Source: Ancylobacter sp. IITR112
GTDB lineage: Bacteria > Pseudomonadota > Alphaproteobacteria > Rhizobiales > Xanthobacteraceae
NCBI RefSeq assembly: GCF_041415945.1
Contig: NZ_JBGCUS010000004.1
Span: 1 to 64,000, forward strand
DNA: 64,000 bases
Direction: 5' to 3'
In this document: piece by piece, positions 17,535 through 25,632 of the stretch
How positions within the stretch are numbered: position 1 is the first letter of the stretch
Layout of the letters: each line of letters opens with the position of its first letter
Notes under the pieces: model-generated
Seen by the model: only the letters and a program-made list of their open reading frames with translations
Databases searched by the model: none
Told to the model about the DNA's origin: nothing
Made by a program: the position numbers and the translations under genes

Positions 17535-18512
17535 GTGACGGGGGAGGGGAGGGCGCCGCTGCCGATCGTGCCGCCGCCCTTTCGAGACGAGCGGCTGAGT
17601 TCCTGGCTGGAGCGGATCGCCGACGTCTATCTGGTGTCCCTGGACGAGCTGCAAGCGCATATTGGTTGCGTTCGTCCGGCATTGCAGCTTGAGTTCGAGC
17701 CTGTGCAGGCCGACATGGAGCGCATCGCAGTCGCGACGAACAGTTCGGCCGAACGTCTGTTCGCCATGACCTTCCGTGGCGCACCGCCGCGCTATCGCAG
17801 CCTGCTTCGACCCAGCTCCAGAGAGATTTGCCCGGCCTGCTCGCGCGGCACGCAACGACCGCAGCGTCTGAGAGGCTGGTCGTTTGCCTTTGCGTTCTGG
17901 TGCGATCGGCACCGTGAGCCACTATTCGGCGGCGAAATGAGCGGCGTCAGCGCGCTCGGCGATGAAGCATCAGGCCGTCGGGGTGCGGAAGTCCTGCTTC
18001 AATGGGCAATGGAGAGGGAGATTGCCGCGATTCCTGTCGGCTCGGTGCTGTCGCTGCTGCTTTTGCCGTCTCGGAAATCGTCGCCTCCGGAACCGTGGGA
18101 ACTCGCGCACTTGCCGATCCCGCATCAGCGCGATCCTTCCGTTCTGTCGCGACCCTGCCGGCGCCCGGTTCTGAGTGTCGTGGTGCCGGAATTCAGGACT
18201 GCGGTGCCGATCAGCGATCAGCGTCTGTCTTCAACCATCGCCGATCTGCCGAGTGCGCCACGGGCGGAGCGGTACGCGCTTGCCATCGGCGTTGCCCGGG
18301 TTCTGAAGAATCCGATCGGCGCGATCGTTCGTGTCCTGGAGGTTTCCGACGAGTTCGGCCGAAAGAAGGTAATGGCGCTGATCGACGGATGGCCGGCGGC
18401 AATCCGCTACGCTGTCGGACGTGCCGCTCCCTGCACCAGGCACAGCGGGGAGGCCGGAAGAGCGGTGACAGGTGCCCGTTTCAGCCATCAACGGGTTCAA
18501 GCGCTCTCCTGA
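17535..18512 (+). CDS. tniQ: TniQ-like targeting protein (element 2, copy 1)
   Basis: A 325-residue TniQ-family protein with a GTG start. The N-terminal motif is PPPFRDERLSSWLERIA. A zinc-ribbon-like region follows (CPACSRGTQRPQ, then FWCDRHREP). It shares this architecture with TniQ of element 1, with moderate similarity. Confidence 0.87.
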   Translation: MTGEGRAPLPIVPPPFRDERLSSWLERIADVYLVSLDELQAHIGCVRPALQLEFEPVQADMERIAVATNSSAERLFAMTFRGAPPRYRSLLRPSSREICPACSRGTQRPQRLRGWSFAFAFWCDRHREPLFGGEMSGVSALGDEASGRRGAEVLLQWAMEREIAAIPVGSVLSLLLLPSRKSSPPEPWELAHLPIPHQRDPSVLSRPCRRPVLSVVVPEFRTAVPISDQRLSSTIADLPSAPRAERYALAIGVARVLKNPIGAIVRVLEVSDEFGRKKVMALIDGWPAAIRYAVGRAAPCTRHSGEAGRAVTGARFSHQRVQALS

Positions 18513-18938
18513 TCCCCCAAAAAAGCTGGAGGCCCGCCAAGGCCGCTCAGAAGCCCGCAGGCGGCCACTAGCCGTTTTCCGACCCTTGCCTCGCCCAACC
18601 CGTTCGATCGGCCTCAGCGGCCTCCTGACGAGGTCGATGGAATGGGGTCTGCGTCCGCATCCGGCGACGTCCACCGAACAGCAGGCTGTCTTCAAGATGT
18701 GCGAGCCGCGCTTGGCCGGGCTTCCGCGCTGATCGGGGCGGTATTCCCGAGACAATGTCCATCCAAACCGGAAATCGTGAGACTGCGTAACAAGGCGCGC
18801 CTCTGGCTGGGAAAGGCGTCTGGAAACCAACGATTTCAGTCTGTTAGCAACGCGCCCAGCTCTGGATCTGGCAGGCTGTCTCACGAAAACCGCTTCAAAA
18901 AACGGCTCGACGGCGGCCGAGTCTCACGAATTCCGGTC
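18513..18938. other. Non-coding tail of element 2 (copy 1)
   Basis: A 426-bp stretch between tniQ and the right end, repeated identically at 22551-22976. I see no gene with convincing start and codon bias. It holds a TGAGAC at 18778 and GTCTCA at 18878 and 18921, so at least the last 60 bp are transposon end. The earlier part could encode a small RNA, but nothing in the sequence proves it. Confidence 0.5.
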
Positions 18939-19095
18939 TGTCAGCCGACGGTTTTTCATGAGACTGGCGATCGCTTATTTTCAATGGGTTAGCCGATTCA
19001 GAATTTGTGAGACCGAGTCGGATCTGCTGAGACGGAACCGTCACGCGATTCAGTTATGGTGAGACTAGATTGATCGACCATCCGCGTGAATAGGC

Positions 19096-20694
19096 ATGGA
19101 ACGCGACCAGCTCGACGAACAGGAATGGCAGAACGCGCTCAGGTATGCAGATGTTCTACGACGGATGCCACAACGCCCGAGTGCAGCTGATGTCGCGGAC
19201 GCTATGGCGGAGCTTGCCGTCAGTCGCGCGACCTTATTACGGTGGCTAAAGCGGTACCGGACGGAGGAGCGCGCCACTGCGCTCATTAGTCGAAAGCCAG
19301 GGCGGCGTGCCGGAATCGACGCCTTTGATCCTGCCCTGAAGGCGATCGTCGACCGCAACATCACGACATTCTACGCCACACCCGAGAAGCCCACGTTGAC
19401 GCGCCTGTGGAAGCGAATCTCGGCCGATTGCCGGGTGAGCGAGTTGGCGCCGCCCTCAATCAGACGCCTGAAAGGATACCTTGCGACGTTCGATACGGAA
19501 GCTATGACGCGCCGTCGCGAGGGCAAGGCCCGGGCCGACGCGCAGTTCCTGGCACTACCCGGCGAGCTTTCAGCGCAGCATCCGCTGCAGATCGTCCAGA
19601 TCGATCATACGAAGGTCGACGTGACGGTGGTCGACCCGATCGAGAGGCAGCCGATCGGTCGACCGATCCTCACCATCGCGATCGATGTCTGTACCCGGAT
19701 GGTGCTGGGCTTTTACCTGTCTCTGGAGGCGCCGTCGGTGACGTCGGTGGCGCTTTGCTTGACGCACGTGATCATCGACAAGACCCGCTGGCTGCAGGGT
19801 CGGGGGATTTCGCTGGATTGGCCGACGAGCGGCCTGCCCGAGTGCATTCATGTCGATAACGGCGCTGAATTCCACGCGCGCGCCTTCAAGAGGGGCTGCG
19901 ACGACCACAATATTGCCATCTCCTACCGTCCGCCGGGAACACCGCGTTTCGGGGGGCACGTCGAGCGCCTGATCGGCACGATGATGGGGGCGGTCCATCT
20001 GCTGCCCGGCACGCATTTTTCCAATGTGCTGGACCGCGGCGACTATGATCCCGAGGCGCGCGCCGTGATGACCATGCGCGAGCTCGAGGCCTGGCTGGCG
20101 CTGGAAATCATCGCCTACCATTCCGATCTGCACCGCGGTATCGGCCGGCCGCCCGGTGCGGCCTGGCACGAGGCCATATCCGGGCGCCCTCCGCGGCAGG
20201 TGCGCGATCCGCTCGCCTTCCTGATCGACTTTCTACCATTTGAGCCGCGTGTACTGCGGCGAACCGGCATCCACATCAACAACATCTGCTACTGGTCGGA
20301 CGGCTTTGCCCCCTGGATCGGCCGGAGCAGCGACAAGGTTCTCGTCAAGTACGATCCGCGGGATCTGCATCGGGTCTTCGTCAAGCTGGGTGGGAACTAT
20401 CTGATGGCGCCCACGCGCAACCCTGGACGCCCGGCCATCACGCTGTGGGAGCAGAAGGCGGCGCTGCGCGTGCAGCGGGCGCGCGGCCGCCGGGAGATCG
20501 ATGAGGAAACGATCTTCCAGACGATCGCTGCGCAGCGTGCCCTGGTCGAACAGGCAACCCGGGACACCACACAAGCCCGCAGGCTGCGCGCGCGGCGCGC
20601 TCATCTGCAGGCAAGGCCAGCGCTTCCGGCAAGCGCGCCGGCGGACGAGCCGGTGATCGCCTTGCCGCATTTCCCGGTGGAGGTATGGGAATGA
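19096..20694 (+). CDS. tniA: TniA-like DDE transposase (element 2, copy 2)
   Basis: Identical in amino-acid sequence to the protein encoded at 15058-16656 (532 residues, D170/D254/E290). It lies in the copy that has both complete termini, so if the array is real this copy is the one most likely to be mobile as a unit. Confidence 0.93.
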   Translation: MERDQLDEQEWQNALRYADVLRRMPQRPSAADVADAMAELAVSRATLLRWLKRYRTEERATALISRKPGRRAGIDAFDPALKAIVDRNITTFYATPEKPTLTRLWKRISADCRVSELAPPSIRRLKGYLATFDTEAMTRRREGKARADAQFLALPGELSAQHPLQIVQIDHTKVDVTVVDPIERQPIGRPILTIAIDVCTRMVLGFYLSLEAPSVTSVALCLTHVIIDKTRWLQGRGISLDWPTSGLPECIHVDNGAEFHARAFKRGCDDHNIAISYRPPGTPRFGGHVERLIGTMMGAVHLLPGTHFSNVLDRGDYDPEARAVMTMRELEAWLALEIIAYHSDLHRGIGRPPGAAWHEAISGRPPRQVRDPLAFLIDFLPFEPRVLRRTGIHINNICYWSDGFAPWIGRSSDKVLVKYDPRDLHRVFVKLGGNYLMAPTRNPGRPAITLWEQKAALRVQRARGRREIDEETIFQTIAAQRALVEQATRDTTQARRLRARRAHLQARPALPASAPADEPVIALPHFPVEVWE

Positions 20695-21569
20695 CGGCTT
20701 ATCCGCATCTCGATCCCGCCGTTCAGGCCTATGCCGATCTGCCCGCGCGGGAGCGCATCGAGCACATCCGGGTGGATCGATGGATCGACTATCCGCGTGC
20801 CCGCCAGGCGCTCGACAAGCTCGAAGAGCTGCTGTTGTTTCCCAAGCGCGCCCGCATGCCCAACCTGCTGATCTTCGGCGCCTCGGGCATGGGCAAGACG
20901 ATGATTATCGAGAAGTTCGTGCGCGCTCATCCGCCTCGGTTCGATGAGCGCAGCGGAATCCATCACCGGCCTGTCATCGTCGTGCAGATGGTCCCCTCCC
21001 CGGATGAGGGGCGGTTTTATCATCGCCTTCTGTCGGTGATTGGCGCGCCGCCGCCAACCCGTGCCACACTCGGACAGCTCGAAACGCAGGCGCTGCGGCT
21101 GCTTCAGGAAACCGCGCCACGCATGCTGATCATTGACGAGGTTCAGAATCTGATTGCGGGCACCTACCGGGAACAGCGCCGAATGCTCAATCTGCTGCGC
21201 TTCCTCGGTAACGAACTGCGGATTCCCCTGATCTGCCTTGGCTCGCACGAGGCGCGTGATGCGATCCGGGGCGATGCCCACCTCAACAGCCGCTTTGAGC
21301 CGTACGGCTTGCCGCCGTGGCGGCACGATGCCGACTTCCATGGCCTGATCGGCGGTCTCCTCTACTCCTTGCCGCTGCGCCTGCCGTCCGAGATGACGGA
21401 CAGCGCGCTCAAGCGGCTTGTCGAAGCCAATGGCGGCATCACGGCATCGATCTTCCGGATGGTGATCGAGCTCGCCACGGATGCCATCCTCTCGGGAACC
21501 GAGCGGATCACGCCGACTGCGATCCTCGATCATCGTGTCGCCGCGCCGGCGACCTTCGCCGCGGCCTAA
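20685..21569 (+). CDS. tniB: TniB-like AAA+ ATPase (element 2, copy 2)
   Basis: Identical to the 294-residue protein at 16647-17531, with intact Walker A (GASGMGKTMI) and Walker B (LIIDEVQ). It overlaps the end of tniA by 10 bp. Confidence 0.92.
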   Translation: MGMTAYPHLDPAVQAYADLPARERIEHIRVDRWIDYPRARQALDKLEELLLFPKRARMPNLLIFGASGMGKTMIIEKFVRAHPPRFDERSGIHHRPVIVVQMVPSPDEGRFYHRLLSVIGAPPPTRATLGQLETQALRLLQETAPRMLIIDEVQNLIAGTYREQRRMLNLLRFLGNELRIPLICLGSHEARDAIRGDAHLNSRFEPYGLPPWRHDADFHGLIGGLLYSLPLRLPSEMTDSALKRLVEANGGITASIFRMVIELATDAILSGTERITPTAILDHRVAAPATFAAA

Positions 21570-21572
21570 ACC

Positions 21573-22550
21573 GTGACGGGGGAGGGGAGGGCGCCGCTGC
21601 CGATCGTGCCGCCGCCCTTTCGAGACGAGCGGCTGAGTTCCTGGCTGGAGCGGATCGCCGACGTCTATCTGGTGTCCCTGGACGAGCTGCAAGCGCATAT
21701 TGGTTGCGTTCGTCCGGCATTGCAGCTTGAGTTCGAGCCTGTGCAGGCCGACATGGAGCGCATCGCAGTCGCGACGAACAGTTCGGCCGAACGTCTGTTC
21801 GCCATGACCTTCCGTGGCGCACCGCCGCGCTATCGCAGCCTGCTTCGACCCAGCTCCAGAGAGATTTGCCCGGCCTGCTCGCGCGGCACGCAACGACCGC
21901 AGCGTCTGAGAGGCTGGTCGTTTGCCTTTGCGTTCTGGTGCGATCGGCACCGTGAGCCACTATTCGGCGGCGAAATGAGCGGCGTCAGCGCGCTCGGCGA
22001 TGAAGCATCAGGCCGTCGGGGTGCGGAAGTCCTGCTTCAATGGGCAATGGAGAGGGAGATTGCCGCGATTCCTGTCGGCTCGGTGCTGTCGCTGCTGCTT
22101 TTGCCGTCTCGGAAATCGTCGCCTCCGGAACCGTGGGAACTCGCGCACTTGCCGATCCCGCATCAGCGCGATCCTTCCGTTCTGTCGCGACCCTGCCGGC
22201 GCCCGGTTCTGAGTGTCGTGGTGCCGGAATTCAGGACTGCGGTGCCGATCAGCGATCAGCGTCTGTCTTCAACCATCGCCGATCTGCCGAGTGCGCCACG
22301 GGCGGAGCGGTACGCGCTTGCCATCGGCGTTGCCCGGGTTCTGAAGAATCCGATCGGCGCGATCGTTCGTGTCCTGGAGGTTTCCGACGAGTTCGGCCGA
22401 AAGAAGGTAATGGCGCTGATCGACGGATGGCCGGCGGCAATCCGCTACGCTGTCGGACGTGCCGCTCCCTGCACCAGGCACAGCGGGGAGGCCGGAAGAG
22501 CGGTGACAGGTGCCCGTTTCAGCCATCAACGGGTTCAAGCGCTCTCCTGA
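21573..22550 (+). CDS. tniQ: TniQ-like targeting protein (element 2, copy 2)
   Basis: Identical to the 325-residue protein at 17535-18512. GTG start, 3 bp after tniB. The 426 bp downstream repeat the non-coding tail described for copy 1. Confidence 0.87.
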   Translation: MTGEGRAPLPIVPPPFRDERLSSWLERIADVYLVSLDELQAHIGCVRPALQLEFEPVQADMERIAVATNSSAERLFAMTFRGAPPRYRSLLRPSSREICPACSRGTQRPQRLRGWSFAFAFWCDRHREPLFGGEMSGVSALGDEASGRRGAEVLLQWAMEREIAAIPVGSVLSLLLLPSRKSSPPEPWELAHLPIPHQRDPSVLSRPCRRPVLSVVVPEFRTAVPISDQRLSSTIADLPSAPRAERYALAIGVARVLKNPIGAIVRVLEVSDEFGRKKVMALIDGWPAAIRYAVGRAAPCTRHSGEAGRAVTGARFSHQRVQALS

Positions 22551-22986
22551 TCCCCCAAAAAAGCTGGAGGCCCGCCAAGGCCGCTCAGAAGCCCGCAGGC
22601 GGCCACTAGCCGTTTTCCGACCCTTGCCTCGCCCAACCCGTTCGATCGGCCTCAGCGGCCTCCTGACGAGGTCGATGGAATGGGGTCTGCGTCCGCATCC
22701 GGCGACGTCCACCGAACAGCAGGCTGTCTTCAAGATGTGCGAGCCGCGCTTGGCCGGGCTTCCGCGCTGATCGGGGCGGTATTCCCGAGACAATGTCCAT
22801 CCAAACCGGAAATCGTGAGACTGCGTAACAAGGCGCGCCTCTGGCTGGGAAAGGCGTCTGGAAACCAACGATTTCAGTCTGTTAGCAACGCGCCCAGCTC
22901 TGGATCTGGCAGGCTGTCTCACGAAAACCGCTTCAAAAAACGGCTCGACGGCGGCCGAGTCTCACGAATTCCGGTCTGCTGACAAT

Positions 22987-23003
22987 TTCAGGGGGCAACG
23001 TCA
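22987..23003. mobile_element. Orphan IS3-family terminal repeat
   Basis: TTCAGGGGGCAACGTCA is the exact reverse complement of the terminus of the IS3-family element at 62942 (TGACGTTGCCCCCTGAA). Only the tip remains here, two bases outside the right end of the Tn7-like element, so an IS of the same family was once here and was mostly removed. Confidence 0.75.
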
Positions 23004-23137
23004 TCGATCATCTCCTCTATAAAGAGCAATACGACCGATAATGCAACATTATCGGATGTTCTTATTTGGCGACAGGTGGTGCGGTTTCAATCGGAAAATA
23101 TGGAATAAAGCGCACCGCTCGGTTATCCTTCCGGCCG

Positions 23138-24088
23138 ATGTCCGCGACCGATTCAACGTCCTTGCCCGCATATGCGCCTCCGACCGTGCCGGGGTGGGCG
23201 ATCCCGCGCGCGCCCGTGGAGGACCCGGTCGAGGCCGCCTACATGGCCGGCGCAGCATTGAATTCATTGGATAATCTGGTCCGCGCCGATCCGCCCTGGG
23301 CGGGTGCCTGGCGCCAGCGCGTGGCCCTGAACGCGGCGGCGAGCGTCGCCCGCCTGCTCGGCCATCGCGAGGACGCGGGGGCGCTGCGCGACGCCTGGCA
23401 TCTGCGCCCGCCTGGCGCCGATCCTGGGCCCGCGGGCAACTTGCTGGCGGCGTGGCGACGGCTCGCCTCCCGCTCCCCGATGCTCGACGTGGACGGGCTG
23501 CGCTCGCTCGCCACTCTGCTCGGTCTGGCCTGGGCGCCGGCGCTTGAGGCCCTGCCGGAGGCGGTCGAGACGGCCGCCACCTCCAGTCGGCTGGCGCCGC
23601 TCGCCACCGCGTCGGCCGTCGGCACAGTCAGTGCGGCCGCACCCGGAACCGAAGCACTCGCCTGGTGGATTGCGGACCTGACGCTGGCGCGACGGATGCG
23701 CTGGCCGATCCCGGTGCCGGTGCTCGCCACCCAGATCCACGCGCGCGTGCTGCGATCCGCTCCGGGTGGTCGCCGCTATCGGCCGGGAGGGGAGGGGGGC
23801 GAGGCGGCGCTTTGTCTTGCCGCGGCCGCCGGCGCCGCGGAGGCCTGCCGGCTCGCCGGCGAGATCGCCCGCCGCGCCGAGCGGCTCGGGGCCGTGGCGC
23901 CAAAGCTGCGCGCCAAGGGGGCAGGGGAGGCGATCGCCTTGCTGCTGGACGATGACGCGGTGTCGGGCGCGCTGACGACGGCGGCGCTGTCGCGCTGGGC
24001 GTCGCGCCGACTGTTCGAGCGGCTCGCAGCGCTCGACGCCGTGCGCGAGCTCTCGGGCCGATCCACCTTCCGGCTCTACGGGCTCTAG
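23138..24088 (+). CDS. DUF1403 family protein
   Basis: A 316-residue alanine/arginine-rich helical protein of the DUF1403 family, which occurs on rhizobial plasmids and islands next to a ScpB-like gene. The function is unknown. The start MSATDSTSLPAYAPPTVPGW at 23138 removes a leader that reads into the IS remnant. Characteristic stretches include AALNSLDNLVRADPPWAGAW and TEALAWWIADLTLARRMRWP. The next gene starts 2 bp after its stop, so the two are coupled. Confidence 0.75.
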   Translation: MSATDSTSLPAYAPPTVPGWAIPRAPVEDPVEAAYMAGAALNSLDNLVRADPPWAGAWRQRVALNAAASVARLLGHREDAGALRDAWHLRPPGADPGPAGNLLAAWRRLASRSPMLDVDGLRSLATLLGLAWAPALEALPEAVETAATSSRLAPLATASAVGTVSAAAPGTEALAWWIADLTLARRMRWPIPVPVLATQIHARVLRSAPGGRRYRPGGEGGEAALCLAAAAGAAEACRLAGEIARRAERLGAVAPKLRAKGAGEAIALLLDDDAVSGALTTAALSRWASRRLFERLAALDAVRELSGRSTFRLYGL

Positions 24089-24090
24089 CC

Positions 24091-24774
24091 ATGGCCCGGC
24101 GGCGCCGCGCGGACGCAACCCTCGACACCGAGCTCGCCGAGCTGCCGCCGGAGCTGCGCTGGCGGGAATGGGTCGCGCGGGTCGAGGCGGTGATCTTCGC
24201 CGCGCCAGGTCCTGTCGATCGGGAGCTGCTCGGCCGCGTCGTCGGACGGGGCTGCAGCATCGAGCTTATCATCGAGGACATCCGGGACGCGTTGCGTGAG
24301 CGCCCCTACGAGCTGGTGCCGGTCGCCGGCGGCTGGCAGCTGCGCACCCGTGCGCGCCACGCCGAGGCGATCCACGCGGCGTTCGGCTCGGCGCCAGCGC
24401 CGGTTCCGCTCTCCGAGGCCGGCATGCTCGTGCTCGCCTGCATCGCCTACCATCAGCCGGTGACCCGGGGCGCCCTGAGCGAGATGATCGGCAAGGCGGT
24501 CAGCCGCGACACCATCGCCGAGCTGCGTGCGCGCGACTTCATCGTTGCCGGGCCCAGGAGCCCGCAGGCGGGCGCGCCCTACACTTATGTGACCACCCGG
24601 GCATTCCTGGTGCACTTCGGCCTCGACACGCTGCGCGACCTGCCCGACGTCGAGGCGCTCGAGGACGCCGGGCTACTCGATGCCGCGCAGCTGCGCGCTG
24701 GCGGCTTTCCGTCGTCGGCGGCCGACGACGATGATCTCGGGCCCGAGGATGGGGAAGACGAGGAGGGGGATTGA
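24091..24774 (+). CDS. scpB: ScpB-like segregation/condensation protein
   Basis: A 227-residue ScpB-family protein with the paired winged-helix architecture (ARVEAVIFAAPGPVDRELLG, then MLVLACIAYHQPVTRGALSEMIG). Chromosomal ScpB joins SMC and ScpA in condensing DNA. This plasmid-type copy, paired with DUF1403 and without scpA, probably has another DNA-related role. The C-terminus is acidic (DLGPEDGEDEEGD). It is followed after 7 bp by the Abi_C-like gene. Confidence 0.8.
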   Translation: MARRRRADATLDTELAELPPELRWREWVARVEAVIFAAPGPVDRELLGRVVGRGCSIELIIEDIRDALRERPYELVPVAGGWQLRTRARHAEAIHAAFGSAPAPVPLSEAGMLVLACIAYHQPVTRGALSEMIGKAVSRDTIAELRARDFIVAGPRSPQAGAPYTYVTTRAFLVHFGLDTLRDLPDVEALEDAGLLDAAQLRAGGFPSSAADDDDLGPEDGEDEEGD

Positions 24775-24781
24775 AGCCGGC

Positions 24782-25630
24782 ATGAGAGCCCAGCCGTTTA
24801 CCCGGTCGACGATTGTCGCCGCCAATGAGCTTCTGGCCGAGGCCATCAGGTCGCACACTCAGATCAACAAGATGGTGCTTCGCCTGGGCCTGGAAACGGA
24901 GGTCCCGGACGACACTTCGCTTGGCATCGAAAAGAAGTGCGATCGGCTTGGTCGAACCATCCTCGACCGCGCCTTGGTGCCGGTGGAAACCCTCGATGGG
25001 AGATTTTCGCTGGCCGAAGCCTTTGTCCGCGAGGCGGTGAGCCTCGCCGAGCAATCATCGTCGAGCATCCGCCAGAGGGATCTGCTCCGGGGCCTGGCAC
25101 GCGACGGGTATGTCGTGGTCTGGGGCGAATGGCGCGAGCCGCCCAGGCTGCGGGCCGCCTTGCCCGAGGAAGTTGACCTGCCGGCGGCCGACGACGAGGT
25201 CCGGGAATTGCTGAAGCGGTTCGGGTTCACGGTGCCGCTGCGACACCTGGATCAGGCGATCGAGGCGCACACGCGGGGCGATTGGGAGGCGGCGAACGCG
25301 CAACTCCGAACCTTCCTCGAAGGGCTGTTCAACGACATCGCCCGCTCTATCGACCCGTCGAGAGCGGCCCGGCTGCAGGAGGGCATCAACATGCGGCAGA
25401 TGCTGGCGGACAACTCCATCGAGTTCCTGGCGATCGACCGGAAGGAATGGACCGCCGATGGCAGGAGCTATATCGAAGGCCTCTTCAAGATGCTCCACAC
25501 CGATGGATCGCACCCCGGCCTGTCCGACGAGGATCACTGCACGTTCCGGCTCCACGTCGTGCTGGTGACCGCGCGGACCTTCCTTCGACGCCGACAGCAG
25601 GGGCGGCTGTCCTCGCTCCCGCCTGGCTAA
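24782..25630 (+). CDS. HEPN/Abi_C-like protein
   Basis: A 282-residue soluble protein. The C-terminal half (about residues 150-275) resembles the abortive-infection C-terminal (Abi_C/HEPN-type) domain: GDWEAANAQLRTFLEGLFND, then LHTDGSHPGLSDEDHCTFR and VLVTARTFLRRR. The N-terminal 100 residues are unrecognised and may be a sensor or adaptor domain. The ATG at 24782 lies 7 bp after scpB, so it is probably the third gene of that operon. It converges tail-to-tail, with a 2-bp gap, on the AbiE-linked operon. The domain call rests on pattern recognition and is moderate. Confidence 0.55.
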   Translation: MRAQPFTRSTIVAANELLAEAIRSHTQINKMVLRLGLETEVPDDTSLGIEKKCDRLGRTILDRALVPVETLDGRFSLAEAFVREAVSLAEQSSSSIRQRDLLRGLARDGYVVVWGEWREPPRLRAALPEEVDLPAADDEVRELLKRFGFTVPLRHLDQAIEAHTRGDWEAANAQLRTFLEGLFNDIARSIDPSRAARLQEGINMRQMLADNSIEFLAIDRKEWTADGRSYIEGLFKMLHTDGSHPGLSDEDHCTFRLHVVLVTARTFLRRRQQGRLSSLPPG

Positions 25631-25632
25631 GC

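Larger units (their letters stand above)
14901..18938 (+). mobile_element. Tn7-superfamily element 2, first copy
   Basis: A TniABQ-only element. The left terminus TGTCAGCCGACGG starts at 14901, with TGAGAC sites at 14921, 14970, 14990 and 15022. The right end has GTCTCA at 18878 and 18921. Compared with the second copy it lacks the last bases of the right terminus: the sequence passes from CCGGTC straight into the next TGTCAGCC. The 4,038-bp unit appears identical to the copy at 18939. Confidence 0.85.
14901..22978 (+). repeat. Head-to-tail duplication of a 4,038-bp unit
   Basis: The unit at 14901-18938 is repeated at 18939-22976, with 2 further shared bases. The encoded TniA, TniB and TniQ are identical and I saw no base difference in the stretches compared. 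The junction reads CCGGTC followed by TGTCAGCC, sharing TG with the intact right end. Confidence 0.93.
18939..22984 (+). mobile_element. Tn7-superfamily element 2, second tandem copy (complete right end)
   Basis: Exact repeat of the unit at 14901-18938, plus a full right terminus GCTGACA ending at 22984. The right terminus mirrors the left TGTCAGC, and the outermost TGAGAC lies 20 bp from the tip at both ends, which fixes the element boundaries. No 5-bp target duplication is seen (18934-18938 CGGTC versus 22985-22989 ATTTC), as expected if the tandem array formed by recombination rather than a simple insertion. Confidence 0.85.

Noticed and set aside
11174..22984. CRISPR-associated transposon (CAST)
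   Set aside because: TniQ, an AAA+ ATPase and a Mu-type transposase are present, but no cas gene or repeat-spacer array is seen in the window, and the elements are closed by their ends with no cargo.
18934..22989. 5-bp target duplication of the second Tn7-like copy
   Set aside because: The flanks (CGGTC and ATTTC) do not match, so no duplication can be claimed.
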